DNA of 64,000 nucleotides from SAR324 cluster bacterium JCVI-SC AAA005 (GTDB taxonomy: Bacteria > SAR324 > NAC60-12): NCBI GenBank assembly GCA_000224765.2, contig AGAU01000193.1, positions 49,283 through 113,282 on the forward strand. The letters are read 5' to 3'. The notes beneath the pieces were generated by a model. The model was not told where the DNA came from. It worked only from the letters and a program-made list of their open reading frames with translations, and searched no databases. Both the position numbers and the translations under genes were made by a program. Each line of letters starts with the position of its first letter. Position 1 is the first letter of the stretch. Positions 26,720 to 36,192 of this stretch are shown here, piece after piece.

Positions 26720-27751
26720 ATGACAAATCAACCTTTGCTGGAAGTCCGCGATCTGCAGACTGTTTTTGAGCTCGATGAGGGAACCGTCAAAGCTGTTGAT
26801 GGTGTGAGCTTTGATGTATATTCAGGGAAGGTTTTAGGGATTGTTGGTGAAAGTGGCTGCGGCAAAAGTGTTACAATCAAGTCAGTTCTACGTTTGATCG
26901 AAGAACCTGGCAGAATTGCAAACGGTGCCATTCGCTTCCGGTCAAAAATTCTGGGTAATTCCTCTAATGACATGATTGATCTCGTTCAGTTACCGGCTAA
27001 AGGTGCTCAACTTAGGGCCCTTCGAGGGAATGAGATCGCACTGATTCCCCAAGAACCCATGGCTGCTTTCAGTCCGGTGCATACGATTGGCAATCAATTG
27101 ATAGAGGTGATTCAACTCCATCAACCAGTCAGTGATGAAGAAGCAAAAAAGATTGCTGTGACTCGTCTCAAAGAAGTTGGATTCCCAAATCCAGAAAGCG
27201 CAATGGATCGCTATTCCTGGGAACTTAGTGGCGGGCTTCGTCAACGCGCAATGATCGGGATGGCTCTTACCTGCGATCCGCTGCTCCTTATAGCTGATGA
27301 ACCCACCACCGCTATTGATGTCACTACGCAAGCTCAAGTTCTGAGCCTACTGCGTAAGCTACAACAGGAACATCAGACATCAATTATTTTCATCACCCAT
27401 GACCTTGGAGTGATCGCCCAACTCGCTGATGATGTCGTGGTGATGTACCTAGGCAAGGTGATGGAGAGTGGCCCAGTTGATCAAATTTTCCATAATCCTC
27501 AACATCCCTACACGCGGGCTCTACTGAGGTCTATCCCAACCGTTCACACCAAGAATCGCAGTCGTCTTCCAACGATTTCAGGATCAATTCCTCACCCTTT
27601 TCAAAAGCGTACCGGCTGTCCCTTTGTAGCCCGCTGTCAAGAAGCTCTCCCTCAACAGAGGTGTACCAATCAAACACCTGTACTCAAAGCGATCAACAAA
27701 CACCAATCAGTAAGTTGCTTCCTTCATGAAGAGGAGGTCAATGCCTGCTGA
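26720..27751 (+). CDS. ABC transporter ATP-binding protein, DppD/OppD type
   Basis: A 343-residue ATPase. Walker A is [11 protein letters not shown] near residue 40, the signature is [12 protein letters not shown], and Walker B is [12 protein letters not shown] with the H-loop ITHDLGV. The C-terminus has the oligopeptide-type extension with a four-Cys pattern ([17 protein letters not shown] and a later C), which in DppD/OppD relatives binds an iron-sulfur cluster. The start is the ATG at 26,720, nine bases after the permease stop. Paired with the next gene as the two motor subunits. Confidence 0.9.
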   Translation: MTNQPLLEVRDLQTVFELDEGTVKAVDGVSFDVYSGKVLGIVGESGCGKSVTIKSVLRLIEEPGRIANGAIRFRSKILGNSSNDMIDLVQLPAKGAQLRALRGNEIALIPQEPMAAFSPVHTIGNQLIEVIQLHQPVSDEEAKKIAVTRLKEVGFPNPESAMDRYSWELSGGLRQRAMIGMALTCDPLLLIADEPTTAIDVTTQAQVLSLLRKLQQEHQTSIIFITHDLGVIAQLADDVVVMYLGKVMESGPVDQIFHNPQHPYTRALLRSIPTVHTKNRSRLPTISGSIPHPFQKRTGCPFVARCQEALPQQRCTNQTPVLKAINKHQSVSCFLHEEEVNAC

Positions 27752-28805
27752 ACTGGCCCAATCAAGATTGACAGCCAATATACCAATGCCTCCTGAGCGC
27801 TTGTTAGATGTTAAGGAGCTAAAAAAATATTTTCCTATTCGTAAGGGTCTTTTTAAAAGCGTAGTCGGCCAAGTACGATCCGTTGACGGGGTTACATTTC
27901 ATTTAAATCTAGGAGAGACCTTAGGACTTGTAGGTGAAAGTGGCTGTGGAAAAACAACAACTTCCCGCTGTCTGCTGCGTGCCATCAATCCAACATCTGG
28001 TGAAATCCATTATCGGCAAGCTGATGGACAGTTGGTCGATGTGACACAACTATCCAGTGACCAACTGAGACCCCTACGTCGAGAGATGCAGATGATCTTT
28101 CAAGACCCATTTGCCTCTCTCAACCCTCGAATGAACTTACTGGATCTTGTCGGTGAACCTCTATTGGTTAACGGTGTCACCAATCGTAAAGAACGAAGCG
28201 ACCGAGTAGCTGATCTGCTTCGTCTTGTGGGTCTAAGGCCAGAATATATGCGTCGATTTCCACATGCGTTTAGTGGAGGTCAACGGCAAAGAATCGTGAT
28301 TGCCCGCGCCCTGGCACTAAATCCTCGTCTGGTCGTAGCCGATGAGCCAGTCTCTGCTCTGGATGTTTCAGTACAAGCTCAAGTACTCAATTTATTGCTG
28401 GATCTCCAGAAAAAGTTGAAGCTGACTTACCTGTTTGTTGCGCATGATTTGAGTGTCGTCCGGCACATTAGCGATCGTGTGGCCGTAATGTATGTAGGCC
28501 GGATCGTAGAAATGTCTCCAACGAATGAGCTTTTCCTTGCCCCAAAGCACCCTTATACCGCAGCTTTGCTATCTGCCGTACCGATTGCGGATCCCAGAAT
28601 TCGCTCAAAGATGCAACCCTTGGAGGGAGATGTGCCTAGTCCGTCCAACCCCCCTAGTGGTTGCCATTTCCATCCCAGATGCTCCTTTGCCACTGATTTG
28701 TGTCGGCAACAAGTACCAGACTTGGAAGAAGTCCAACCTAATCACTTCGTGGCCTGTCATCGGCAAGCCGAGCTAGCATTGTCTGGGGTCTCTGAGCCAA
28801 TCTGA
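27741..28805 (+). CDS. ABC transporter ATP-binding protein, DppF/OppF type
   Basis: A 354-residue ATPase. Walker A is [15 protein letters not shown], the signature is [15 protein letters not shown] and Walker B is [12 protein letters not shown], with the H-loop AHDLSVVRH. The C-terminal Cys pattern [15 protein letters not shown] is present. AGGAGG at 27,731-27,736 sets the start at the ATG at 27,741, not the ATG at 27,726 that lies before it. The gene overlaps the previous one by 11 bases, indicating coupled translation. It completes the importer made of the receptor, two permeases and DppD-type ATPase. Confidence 0.9.
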   Translation: MPAELAQSRLTANIPMPPERLLDVKELKKYFPIRKGLFKSVVGQVRSVDGVTFHLNLGETLGLVGESGCGKTTTSRCLLRAINPTSGEIHYRQADGQLVDVTQLSSDQLRPLRREMQMIFQDPFASLNPRMNLLDLVGEPLLVNGVTNRKERSDRVADLLRLVGLRPEYMRRFPHAFSGGQRQRIVIARALALNPRLVVADEPVSALDVSVQAQVLNLLLDLQKKLKLTYLFVAHDLSVVRHISDRVAVMYVGRIVEMSPTNELFLAPKHPYTAALLSAVPIADPRIRSKMQPLEGDVPSPSNPPSGCHFHPRCSFATDLCRQQVPDLEEVQPNHFVACHRQAELALSGVSEPI

Positions 28806-28818
28806 TCTTACATAAAAC

Positions 28819-29943
28819 ATGCTTTTTTCACCTGACCAAAAAGTTCACATCGACACGCAAGGGGCCCTGAAAGAGTCCCTTCAAACTGTTTATAATACAG
28901 TTCCATCTGACAGAGTGCGAACCCTTGGGTTATGTGATATCCAGCTCAATGGTTTTGCTGGCATTGATTTTAACAATCCCAACTTAAATCCCGAAGAATT
29001 TCATCGATCGATGCAGGCTCTCCTGAGAACTGGGGTAACCAACGTACTTCCAACCTTGATCACTGCTGACCAGGGTGATCTGTATCAAAACTTTGAAGCA
29101 TTAGAGAGGGCACGGGCGTTCTCTCCTATTGCACAGTTGATGGTGAAGGGATACCACCTAGAGGGGCCTTTTCTCAACCCAGCCCAAGGTTTTGCAGGTT
29201 GCCACCCTTCTCAGTTCATGGGTCGAAAGCCATCTTGGGAAAAGTTTGCGAGCTGGCAAGTTGCAGCAGGAGGTCGAATCAAGCTTCTGACTGTGGCTCC
29301 AGAGATGCCCGGTGTCCTTGAATTGATTGCCAAATGTGTTGCAAGTGGAGTCCGCGTATCCCTTGGTCATACAAACGCCTCACACGAAGACATCCGAAAA
29401 GCAGTAGATGCTGGGGCATCGTTATCAACACACTTGGGCAATGGGGTTGCCCAGTTATTATCAAAAGTTGACAATCCGATACTGAGCCAACTTGCTGAGG
29501 AAAGTCTTTCTGCTAGTTTTATTGCGGATGGCTTTCATCAAAAACCTCATGTACTTAGCGTTTATATCAAAGCCAAGGGTTCAGACCGAACCATCTTAGT
29601 TAGTGATGGAACGGCAGCTTCTGGGACAGTTCCTGGAACCTATTATTTAGGTGCTACAAAGATTCAGTCCAAACCAGAAGGTGTTGTGCATCTCTTTGGG
29701 ACTCAGAATCTTGCTGGTTCAGCGGCAACTCTACTGGAATGTCTGCAAAATGTCATAAGTTGGTACAACATCTCACTTGAACAAGGAATTCGCTGGGCAT
29801 CCATCCAACCAAGACAACTACTGGGATGGCCAACCACACAACATATGGGAGATCCTGCTGAATTATTAAACTGGGAATATACCAATGATCGATGGAGCCT
29901 AGCATCCGTTCAACTTGGCACGCAGATCCTCAAAATTCATTGA
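28819..29943 (+). CDS. nagA: N-acetylglucosamine-6-phosphate deacetylase
   Basis: A 374-residue amidohydrolase that removes acetate from GlcNAc-6-phosphate to feed NagB. Motifs: LCDIQLNGFAGIDFN, GYHLEGPFLNPAQGFAGCH with the metal-binding Glu, SLGHTNAS, LSTHLGNGVAQL, ADGFHQKP, and LVSDGTAASG with the catalytic Asp. Length is normal. It lies 13 bases after the DppF-type gene, tying deacetylation to this transporter. Because ABC uptake does not phosphorylate, a GlcNAc kinase must supply its substrate; none is encoded in the window. Confidence 0.9.
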   Translation: MLFSPDQKVHIDTQGALKESLQTVYNTVPSDRVRTLGLCDIQLNGFAGIDFNNPNLNPEEFHRSMQALLRTGVTNVLPTLITADQGDLYQNFEALERARAFSPIAQLMVKGYHLEGPFLNPAQGFAGCHPSQFMGRKPSWEKFASWQVAAGGRIKLLTVAPEMPGVLELIAKCVASGVRVSLGHTNASHEDIRKAVDAGASLSTHLGNGVAQLLSKVDNPILSQLAEESLSASFIADGFHQKPHVLSVYIKAKGSDRTILVSDGTAASGTVPGTYYLGATKIQSKPEGVVHLFGTQNLAGSAATLLECLQNVISWYNISLEQGIRWASIQPRQLLGWPTTQHMGDPAELLNWEYTNDRWSLASVQLGTQILKIH

Positions 29944-29987
29944 AGATACAAATGTAAACACGCAGAAACTCAAATGGAGCGATACTA

Positions 29988-31418
29988 ATGAAACCCTCTT
30001 CGCCATTTAATCACCCAGATAGACTGTTCAGTTCAGATCCATCCCAACGCAATGTTGCGCGAAGACTTTATGATGAAGTCCGGGATCTACCCATCGTTAG
30101 TCCACATGGTCATACCGATCCAAGTTGGTTTGCTCTAAACCAAAATTTTGGTGACGCGACAGAACTATTCCTGATTCCTGATCACTACTTATTCCGAATG
30201 CTCTATAGCCAAGGGATTTCCCTTACAGACTTAGGAATTCCGAGTCGTGATGGTTCACCTACAGAGACAGATCATAGGAAAATTTGGCGAATATTTACTG
30301 AACATTATTATCTATTTCGTGGGACCCCCTCCAAGATTTGGTTCGATCACGCCCTACATGAGGTTCTAGGAATCGAAGTTCCTATGCTGTCAGAAAATGC
30401 CGATCAAATTTACGACGAAGTGAACGCAAAATTATCAAGCGAAGCTTTTCGTCCACGTGCCTTGTTCGACCGCTTTCAAATCGAGATCTTGGCAACAACC
30501 GAATCTCCTTTAGATCTCCTGACTCACCATCAAACTATAAAAGATTCGGGCTGGCAGGGGAATGTCATTACTGCCTTCCGTCCAGATCCAGTTGTTGATC
30601 CTGAGTTTGAGGGCTTTGCTGAAAATGTTGGGAAGTTAGCTGAAATTACTGGAGAAAATACTAATACCTGGGATGGTTACCTGAAGGCTTTGCAACAGCG
30701 AAGAGAATATTTCAAGTCGATGGGAGCCACCTCCACAGATCACGGGCACCCAACTGCGACTACAGCAGATCTTTCTCGAGCCGAATGTGAGCGGCTTTTG
30801 TCAGGAGGACTAGCAGGGGAACTCAGTACTGTAGAAGCAGACCAATTCCGTGGACAAATGATGACGGAAACGGTGAGGATGAGTCTGGAAGATGATCTTG
30901 TTGTTCAGTTGCATCCAGGTTCTTTCCGCAATCATAATCAACCGCTCTTCGAACGTTTTGGCCGTGACAAAGGAGCGGATATTCCAATGGCAACTGATTA
31001 TGTCAATGGACTGAGACCACTACTAAACAAATTTGGCAATGAACCTCGACTCAGTATGATCCTGTTCACTTTGGATGAGACTAGCTACAGCCGAGAGTTG
31101 GCTCCACTCGCTGGACACTATCCCATCCTCAAACTTGGCCCTGCCTGGTGGTTCTATGACAGCCCAGAAGGGATGTTACGCTTCCGAAGACAAACAAACG
31201 AAACCACAGGTTTTTACAACACCGTTGGTTTCAATGATGACACACGAGCTTTCATGTCAATCCCTGCTAGACACGATTTAGCTCGACGAATTGACTGCCG
31301 CTATCTCGCTGAGCTTGTCTGTGAACATCGAATGAGTGAGGAAGAAGCTAGGGAAGTTGCGATTGATTTCGCCTACCGGCTCGTAAAGAAAGCTTATCGA
31401 TTCAATGAGGAAAAATGA
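29988..31418 (+). CDS. uxaC: Glucuronate isomerase
   Basis: A 476-residue enzyme of the uronate isomerase family converting D-glucuronate to D-fructuronate (and galacturonate to tagaturonate). The amidohydrolase-type metal motif is IVSPHGHTDP with His40 and His42. Other family blocks are HALHEVLGIE, FQIEILATTESPLDLL, VTAFRPDPVVDPE, VVQLHPGSFRNHN, and LGPAWWFYDSPEGMLRFR. Length agrees with E. coli UxaC (470). It overlaps the next gene by four bases (ATGA). In this operon it handles the uronate half of an imported oligosaccharide. Confidence 0.92.
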   Translation: MKPSSPFNHPDRLFSSDPSQRNVARRLYDEVRDLPIVSPHGHTDPSWFALNQNFGDATELFLIPDHYLFRMLYSQGISLTDLGIPSRDGSPTETDHRKIWRIFTEHYYLFRGTPSKIWFDHALHEVLGIEVPMLSENADQIYDEVNAKLSSEAFRPRALFDRFQIEILATTESPLDLLTHHQTIKDSGWQGNVITAFRPDPVVDPEFEGFAENVGKLAEITGENTNTWDGYLKALQQRREYFKSMGATSTDHGHPTATTADLSRAECERLLSGGLAGELSTVEADQFRGQMMTETVRMSLEDDLVVQLHPGSFRNHNQPLFERFGRDKGADIPMATDYVNGLRPLLNKFGNEPRLSMILFTLDETSYSRELAPLAGHYPILKLGPAWWFYDSPEGMLRFRRQTNETTGFYNTVGFNDDTRAFMSIPARHDLARRIDCRYLAELVCEHRMSEEEAREVAIDFAYRLVKKAYRFNEEK

Positions 31419-32899
31419 GTCGCGCGGTAGCACTGCAAGAAAAATTTGGTAATCGCTACCCCCGAGAATCCTGTGGGATTGGTATTGTTCATCTGGGTAT
31501 CGGCGCATTTCATCGCGCTCACCAGGCTTGGTATACTGAAAAGTTACTAAGCCAACACCATGGAAACTGGTCTATCTCCGGGATAAGTCTTCGGAGCCCA
31601 AATGTGCGAGATCAATTGGCTCCTCAAGATGGATTCTACACTTTGATGGAGAATGATCGCAGCGGTCAGCGTATGGAAGTCATTGGAGCCATCCGCGAGG
31701 TCCTTTGCGCTCCTGAGAGCCCAGCAGCTGTTCTCAATCGGCTTTGTCACCCAGAAACCAAAATTGTTTCCTTAACAGTCACCGAAAAGGGCTACTGTCA
31801 CGATCCAGCAACGGGTCGTTTAAACCAGAAACACCCTCAAGTAATAGCTGATCTCGAAAACACACATCAACCCAGTTCCGCCTTGGGTTATCTTTGTGAG
31901 GCACTTTATCGGCGTTGGAGACAGGATTTAGGCCCGTTCAGCATAATTAGTTGTGACAACCTGCCGAGCAACGGCAAAGTGCTGAGAGGATTGCTTATCG
32001 AATTTTCAAAACTTCGTGACGCTGAACTTGCAAACTGGATCGAAAATCACGTTTCCTGCCCAAGCTCAATGGTTGACCGAATCGTACCTTCGACTACAGA
32101 GAAGGACCGTCAAAGAGTCCAACAGGAACTTGGCTTAGAAGATCAGGGAGTGGTAGTCACTGAGGGTTTTTCTCAATGGATTCTGGAGGACAATTTCTGC
32201 GCAGGTCGTCCGGCTTGGGAAGAAGTTGGGGTAACCATGGTTGACGATGTAACACCATTCGAGCATATGAAATTAAGGATGCTTAATGGCACACACTCGA
32301 CTCTGGCCTATTTAGGCTTTATGGCAGGCCATGCGTATGTTGCTGATGCCGCTAATGATTCTGATTTTCAGAAGCTCCTTCTTGAAATGTGGCAGGATGA
32401 GATCATTCCAACTCTCCGTATGCCCGCAGGGATTGATCTTCAGGTCTATGCCCATGACCTTATGGCACGCTATCAAAACCCAGAACTCCATCATCGCCTA
32501 TATCAAATTGCGATGGATGGCTCTCAGAAGCTTCCTCAAAGATTATTAGGCACCCTCCGTGATCATATTGCTTCCAATCGACTTCCAAAAAGAATCCTGC
32601 TCGCCATTGCAGGCTGGATGCGATATGTGACGGGAATTCATGAGAATGGGGATAGTTTTGAGGTACAGGACCCCTTGACTCCGAAGCTGCAACAGCTTGC
32701 CAAAGACACTGGTTTCCTTAATAGTCAGTTGAATAGTGAAAAAGCTTCAGAATACGTTAAACAATTACTGCAAGTAGAGGAAATATTCGGCAGCGACCTA
32801 GCAAATCATACTATATTTTCTCAGCAACTTACCTCAGTCCTTCAAGAACTAACGGAGAATGGGATCCGTTTAGTGCTGCGGCAAACTGTAATAGCTTAA
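31415..32899 (+). CDS. uxuB: Mannitol dehydrogenase-family fructuronate reductase
   Basis: A 494-residue long-chain polyol dehydrogenase. The N-terminal NAD-binding stretch is GIVHLGIGAFHRAHQAWYTE. The conserved ISCDNLPSNGKVLRG and VDRIVPSTT segments follow. The catalytic stretch FEHMKLRMLNGTHSTLAYLGF contains the family's Lys, Asn and His residues. UxuB reduces D-fructuronate to D-mannonate with NADH. The four-base overlap with uxaC fits that order of reactions. The product is the substrate of ManD, encoded at 8-9 kb. Mannitol dehydrogenase activity is the alternative reading, made unlikely by the neighbours. Confidence 0.88.
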   Translation: MSRAVALQEKFGNRYPRESCGIGIVHLGIGAFHRAHQAWYTEKLLSQHHGNWSISGISLRSPNVRDQLAPQDGFYTLMENDRSGQRMEVIGAIREVLCAPESPAAVLNRLCHPETKIVSLTVTEKGYCHDPATGRLNQKHPQVIADLENTHQPSSALGYLCEALYRRWRQDLGPFSIISCDNLPSNGKVLRGLLIEFSKLRDAELANWIENHVSCPSSMVDRIVPSTTEKDRQRVQQELGLEDQGVVVTEGFSQWILEDNFCAGRPAWEEVGVTMVDDVTPFEHMKLRMLNGTHSTLAYLGFMAGHAYVADAANDSDFQKLLLEMWQDEIIPTLRMPAGIDLQVYAHDLMARYQNPELHHRLYQIAMDGSQKLPQRLLGTLRDHIASNRLPKRILLAIAGWMRYVTGIHENGDSFEVQDPLTPKLQQLAKDTGFLNSQLNSEKASEYVKQLLQVEEIFGSDLANHTIFSQQLTSVLQELTENGIRLVLRQTVIA

Positions 32900-32915
32900 T
32901 CAACAGAGACATTCG

Positions 32916-34001
32916 ATGAGTGCGATTCGAGACTGGGAAAATCAAATGAAGCGTTCCTCCATGGAGGAACTAAACCAGTTCCTGACAACTGTTCTGGAAA
33001 AAGCAGAAACCCGAAGTGAGACAGCTTCAGCGGTTGCCAAAGCTCTTTGCTCAGCTTCTGTAAAAGGTGTGGATAGCCATGGTGTACGATTATTACCACA
33101 CTATGAAAAAGTTGTTCGAGGAGGCCGTGTCAATGGAAAATCAAAATTAGAAGTGAGGGAAGTAACACCAGTTGCAGTTGAGGTTAATGCAGGCAACGGC
33201 TTCGGACATTATGCATCTTATCGCGCAATTGAGGAGGGAATTCAAAGAGCCAAAACTTACGGGATCAGTATGATTTCAGTAATTCACTCCTCGCATCTCG
33301 GAGCTCTAGGTAGTTACGTTGAAGAAGCAGCAAATGAGGGATTCCTGGCCTTTGGTTTCTCCAATACCGACACTCTAGTTTTGCCTTATGGATCGAAAAA
33401 GCCCTTCCATGGCACAAACCCGATCGCATTCGCAGCACCATTAGACAATGATACGCCTTACCTGATAGACATGGCTACAAGCTGCGTTCCTTGGAATCGT
33501 GTAGCCGATTATGGAGCTCAAGGCCGATCATTACCGGACAATGTTGCCGTCGATAAAAACGGGGAACCAACGAATAATCACAAAGATGCTGTTGCGCTCA
33601 AGTCCTTTGGTGGCAACGACTACAGCTACAAAGGTGCAGCTCTGGGTGGGATGACTGAAGTCCTTTGTTCACCTCTAACGGGTATGCCTTTTTGCTCACA
33701 AATCTTAAAGATGAACTCTGACGATATGTCAATCCCCAGGCATCTTGGCCAATTTTTTATGGTTCTTAAGCCGGATCTATTTGTCTCCCGTGCCTCTTTT
33801 ATGGAATTGATGCAGAACTATTTACACGAACTACGTTCCTTGCCAGCGCATGAAGGAATGGCTGTTATGGCACCTGGAGATCGTGAGTGGCGGGTCAAGG
33901 AGGAAAGATCAGAGCTTGGTATCCCAATCCCAGCTTATCTGGAGGAAGAATTCAGAAGACTTTGCGGAATCTATGGTGTTAAAGAGCCTGATTACATCTG
34001 A
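32916..34001 (+). CDS. Ldh/malate dehydrogenase-like NAD(P) oxidoreductase (YlbC/YbiC/ComC family)
   Basis: A 361-residue member of the type-2 malate/L-lactate dehydrogenase family, which is unrelated to Rossmann-type LDH. Typical features are ALCSASVKGVDSHGVRLLPHYE near the start with the active-site Ser-His, IHSSHLGALGSYVEEAA, and LPYGSKKPFHGTNPIAFAAP. Members reduce 2-oxo acids or cyclic imines, including ureidoglycolate, 2,3-diketogulonate and delta-piperideine carboxylate. As the last gene of the uronate set it may handle a 2-keto sugar acid. The start at 32,916 gives ten residues before MKRSSMEEL; a start at the later ATG (32,946) is possible. Confidence 0.82.
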   Translation: MSAIRDWENQMKRSSMEELNQFLTTVLEKAETRSETASAVAKALCSASVKGVDSHGVRLLPHYEKVVRGGRVNGKSKLEVREVTPVAVEVNAGNGFGHYASYRAIEEGIQRAKTYGISMISVIHSSHLGALGSYVEEAANEGFLAFGFSNTDTLVLPYGSKKPFHGTNPIAFAAPLDNDTPYLIDMATSCVPWNRVADYGAQGRSLPDNVAVDKNGEPTNNHKDAVALKSFGGNDYSYKGAALGGMTEVLCSPLTGMPFCSQILKMNSDDMSIPRHLGQFFMVLKPDLFVSRASFMELMQNYLHELRSLPAHEGMAVMAPGDREWRVKEERSELGIPIPAYLEEEFRRLCGIYGVKEPDYI

Positions 34002-34014
34002 AGTGTACAAATTT

Positions 34015-34449
34015 TTAACGTAAGTACTCTCGAGCGACCCAGCCTTGGTGGCTTTCTTTGTAACGGGCTGGTCGATCAACCATCACTCTTGCCCAATCAC
34101 CTGAGATACACTGCTCTAAAACCCTCATACCGGATTCCAACCTCGCCACCAATTCTTGATCTGAATCGTTGGGATTTACGTAGGTAACCTTCTCAAACTT
34201 GGTTCCAGGTCCGACTCTCAGGTTCACCCGATCTCCGACTACTTCTTTTTTCTTGCCAGTTAAATCTTTTCCATCGCAAGGGGAATCTGATTCCACCAAC
34301 TCTGTTTCCGTCACATCCTTTTTCGAGGAGGCTGGACCCATCGTTTGATAATCCATCAGTGCTAAAAATATTACAAGTAGATGGACAGTAACAACTAGGG
34401 CCAAAGTTATCCAAAATTGATAAGATTGAGAGAGTTTACTGTACATCAA
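34015..34449 (-). CDS. Membrane-anchored SH3-domain protein
   Basis: A 144-residue protein: one membrane helix at residues ~12-33, a charged linker, then a bacterial SH3 domain from about residue 70 to the end. The SH3 signature is DRVNLRVGPGTKFEKVTYV followed later by DWARVMVD and HQGWVAREYLR. Bacterial SH3 domains usually bind cell-wall peptides or act as protein contacts in the periplasm. It converges with the end of the rightward operon (13-base gap). Its exact role is unknown. Confidence 0.7.
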   Translation of the reverse strand: MMYSKLSQSYQFWITLALVVTVHLLVIFLALMDYQTMGPASSKKDVTETELVESDSPCDGKDLTGKKKEVVGDRVNLRVGPGTKFEKVTYVNPNDSDQELVARLESGMRVLEQCISGDWARVMVDRPARYKESHQGWVAREYLR

Positions 34450-35058
34450 AGGCTGGTGTTAGACGACTCGAATTAATAAGGCAAACAATGAACCGATAAA
34501 GCATAGTCTGCCGTAGATCCCGGTAGGTGTCCACCATTGGATTTTTGAACGATAATAATAAGGAAGTTGATCAAAGATTTTTGAAAAGTTCTAATTTTCC
34601 CAGATCAGGCCTTCAGCATCTAATCCGAACTAGAAAATCCTAAAGTGGAGAGCAGTAAACAGAAGTTGTTTGATCTGGAAAATGATCTCTAGAACGTCTA
34701 GGGAAGCAGGAATGAAAATTTATTTTGCGAACTCCCCTTGCTTTAAGGTAGCGATTAAATGGGTGAAGATGGTTGTGATCAAGTGTGTAGTGATAGCAAA
34801 TACCCGCAAAAACTTGCGAGCACTCAGAAAAAATTGGCGAATTAAAAGCTTTTTTCTCTTCTGCTTCTTTCCAAATCAGATCATCGCAAACTTCTAATCG
34901 TCTCGATACTCAATCTGGAAATACCGTTGGAGTTAAATTTCTTGGTACACTTAAATATTCGTGAAGCAATTTATCACCTCGGAAAGTTCTCCTGCGTTCT
35001 TTTGTTTTGTGATGTAAGTTTAGATTGGGGTATTTGGGTTGGAATTTCAACATTTCCA
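34450..35058. other. Gene-free stretch, probably decayed sequence
   Basis: About 600 bases with no convincing intact gene on either strand. On the minus strand the segment to the left of the dienelactone-hydrolase relic may carry more of that gene (HEYLSVPRNL then VSRRLEVCDDLI near 34,880-34,960 resemble the following domain), but the match is weak and frames break. A 75-codon rightward frame at 34,670-34,897 has no coding character. No terminator or RNA gene was recognised. Confidence 0.35.
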
Positions 35059-35239
35059 TTAGTCAGTCACATATCCTGCTCTGCCACCACCTAGGCAATG
35101 ACATATTTTCGACACTGGTAAAAAGGCTAGTGCAGTTGTAGTTCCTCCAGCCAACTAGACCAATCTCTCCAGTAGATGACGCCGTGGCAAACCGGTGTGC
35201 TTATTCATCGTAAAGTTCGATGATCAATTGCTTCAACAT
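35059..35239 (-). pseudogene. Relic of a dienelactone hydrolase-family gene (N-terminal part)
   Basis: Leftward from an ATG at 35,239, with AAAGGAG just upstream, one frame reads LKQLIIELYDE and stops. The neighbouring frame continues LPRRHLLERLV, stop, LAGGTTTALAFLPV, then AGYVTD before a TAA. Together this is the exported N-terminus of YghX-type dienelactone hydrolases (ELYDEYTH, RR-x-F/L-L-E-R-L, a Leu/Ala-rich core ending in LP). Stops and a shift show it is inactive. The catalytic domain is unrecognisable. Confidence 0.6.
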
Positions 35240-35475
35240 TTCTGGCTCCTTTGTGAAAAGATGACCCTAAGCACGCATTTGATAAAACTCTTCACTATTC
35301 AAGCAGGCAAATTGCCAACAAGGAAATCAGCACTACGCCCAAGCTAGAGCCAAGTCAAGGAACCTTTGGTTTTTGTAACTCACAGCCTCACATGAACTCA
35401 ATTAACAAAAACTTCGTTAATTTATATAATAATTCTTCGATTTTCAGAACCATTCAGCCATAAGAAAAATTTTGA

Positions 35476-36192
35476 TCAGTCGGCTAATCCCAGTAACCAG
35501 TTACATATGACTGGCCCTACCGTTTCACCAGCTTCCAGGGTGGATAGATGCCCAGCCCCTGAGATGATTTCAAGTTGTGCGCTGGGTAATTTCCCGGCCA
35601 TTTCCTCATGAACAGCAGGAGGAGTGATTTGATCAAGTTCCCCACATATAATCAGGGTAGGACAGACAATCGTTGCCAAGGTTTCGGTACTATCGGGACG
35701 ATTAAAAATTGCGGTTTGCTGCCTTAAATATTCTTTGGGTGAAGTCCGATAGATCATCGCCATCAACCTCTCTGATTTCTCAACATCGTCTAGATAATCA
35801 GGGGCTGTTAGCATTTTGTGAAAAAGCCTAGCCATCTGATCAAACTTTCCCTTTTGTACCAGTTGCATTGTTTGTTCACGTGCTTTTACTCTTTCTGGAT
35901 TGTCTAGTCGATGCTTTGTATCGCAGAGAATAATGGCCTTAACACGTTCCGGAGCTTGTCTCCAAATTTCAAAGGCGACATACCCACCCATTGAAAGTCC
36001 CCCAAGAATAAAGTTCCCCTCGACCTCATCCAAAACAAACTTTGCCATTTTGGAGATGGAATCTTGATTTCGCATAATAGGCTGGTGAACTTCAAAATTA
36101 GCTCTTTGTAGATAACCCTCAGTCGTTTCCCAGAGGTATGAATCACAGGCCAGACCGTGAAGTAAGCCTACAGAGGATCGATCAGGGATCAT
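35476..36192 (-). CDS. Alpha/beta-fold hydrolase
   Basis: A 238-residue serine hydrolase without a signal peptide. VGLLHGLACDSYLW gives the oxyanion-hole HG, and the nucleophile elbow is GGLSMGGY with Ser67. ICGELDQITPP carries the catalytic Asp, and SGAGHLSTLEA the His. Relatives include 3-oxoadipate enol-lactonase and various esterases. It overlaps the end of msrB by four bases (start ATG within its last codons), so they are translated together. No substrate can be assigned. Confidence 0.82.
   Translation of the reverse strand: MIPDRSSVGLLHGLACDSYLWETTEGYLQRANFEVHQPIMRNQDSISKMAKFVLDEVEGNFILGGLSMGGYVAFEIWRQAPERVKAIILCDTKHRLDNPERVKAREQTMQLVQKGKFDQMARLFHKMLTAPDYLDDVEKSERLMAMIYRTSPKEYLRQQTAIFNRPDSTETLATIVCPTLIICGELDQITPPAVHEEMAGKLPSAQLEIISGAGHLSTLEAGETVGPVICNWLLGLAD

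Noticed and set aside
34670..34897. A 75-codon rightward frame in the gene-free stretch
   Set aside because: No ribosome-binding site, no recognisable domain, and strange composition; probably chance.
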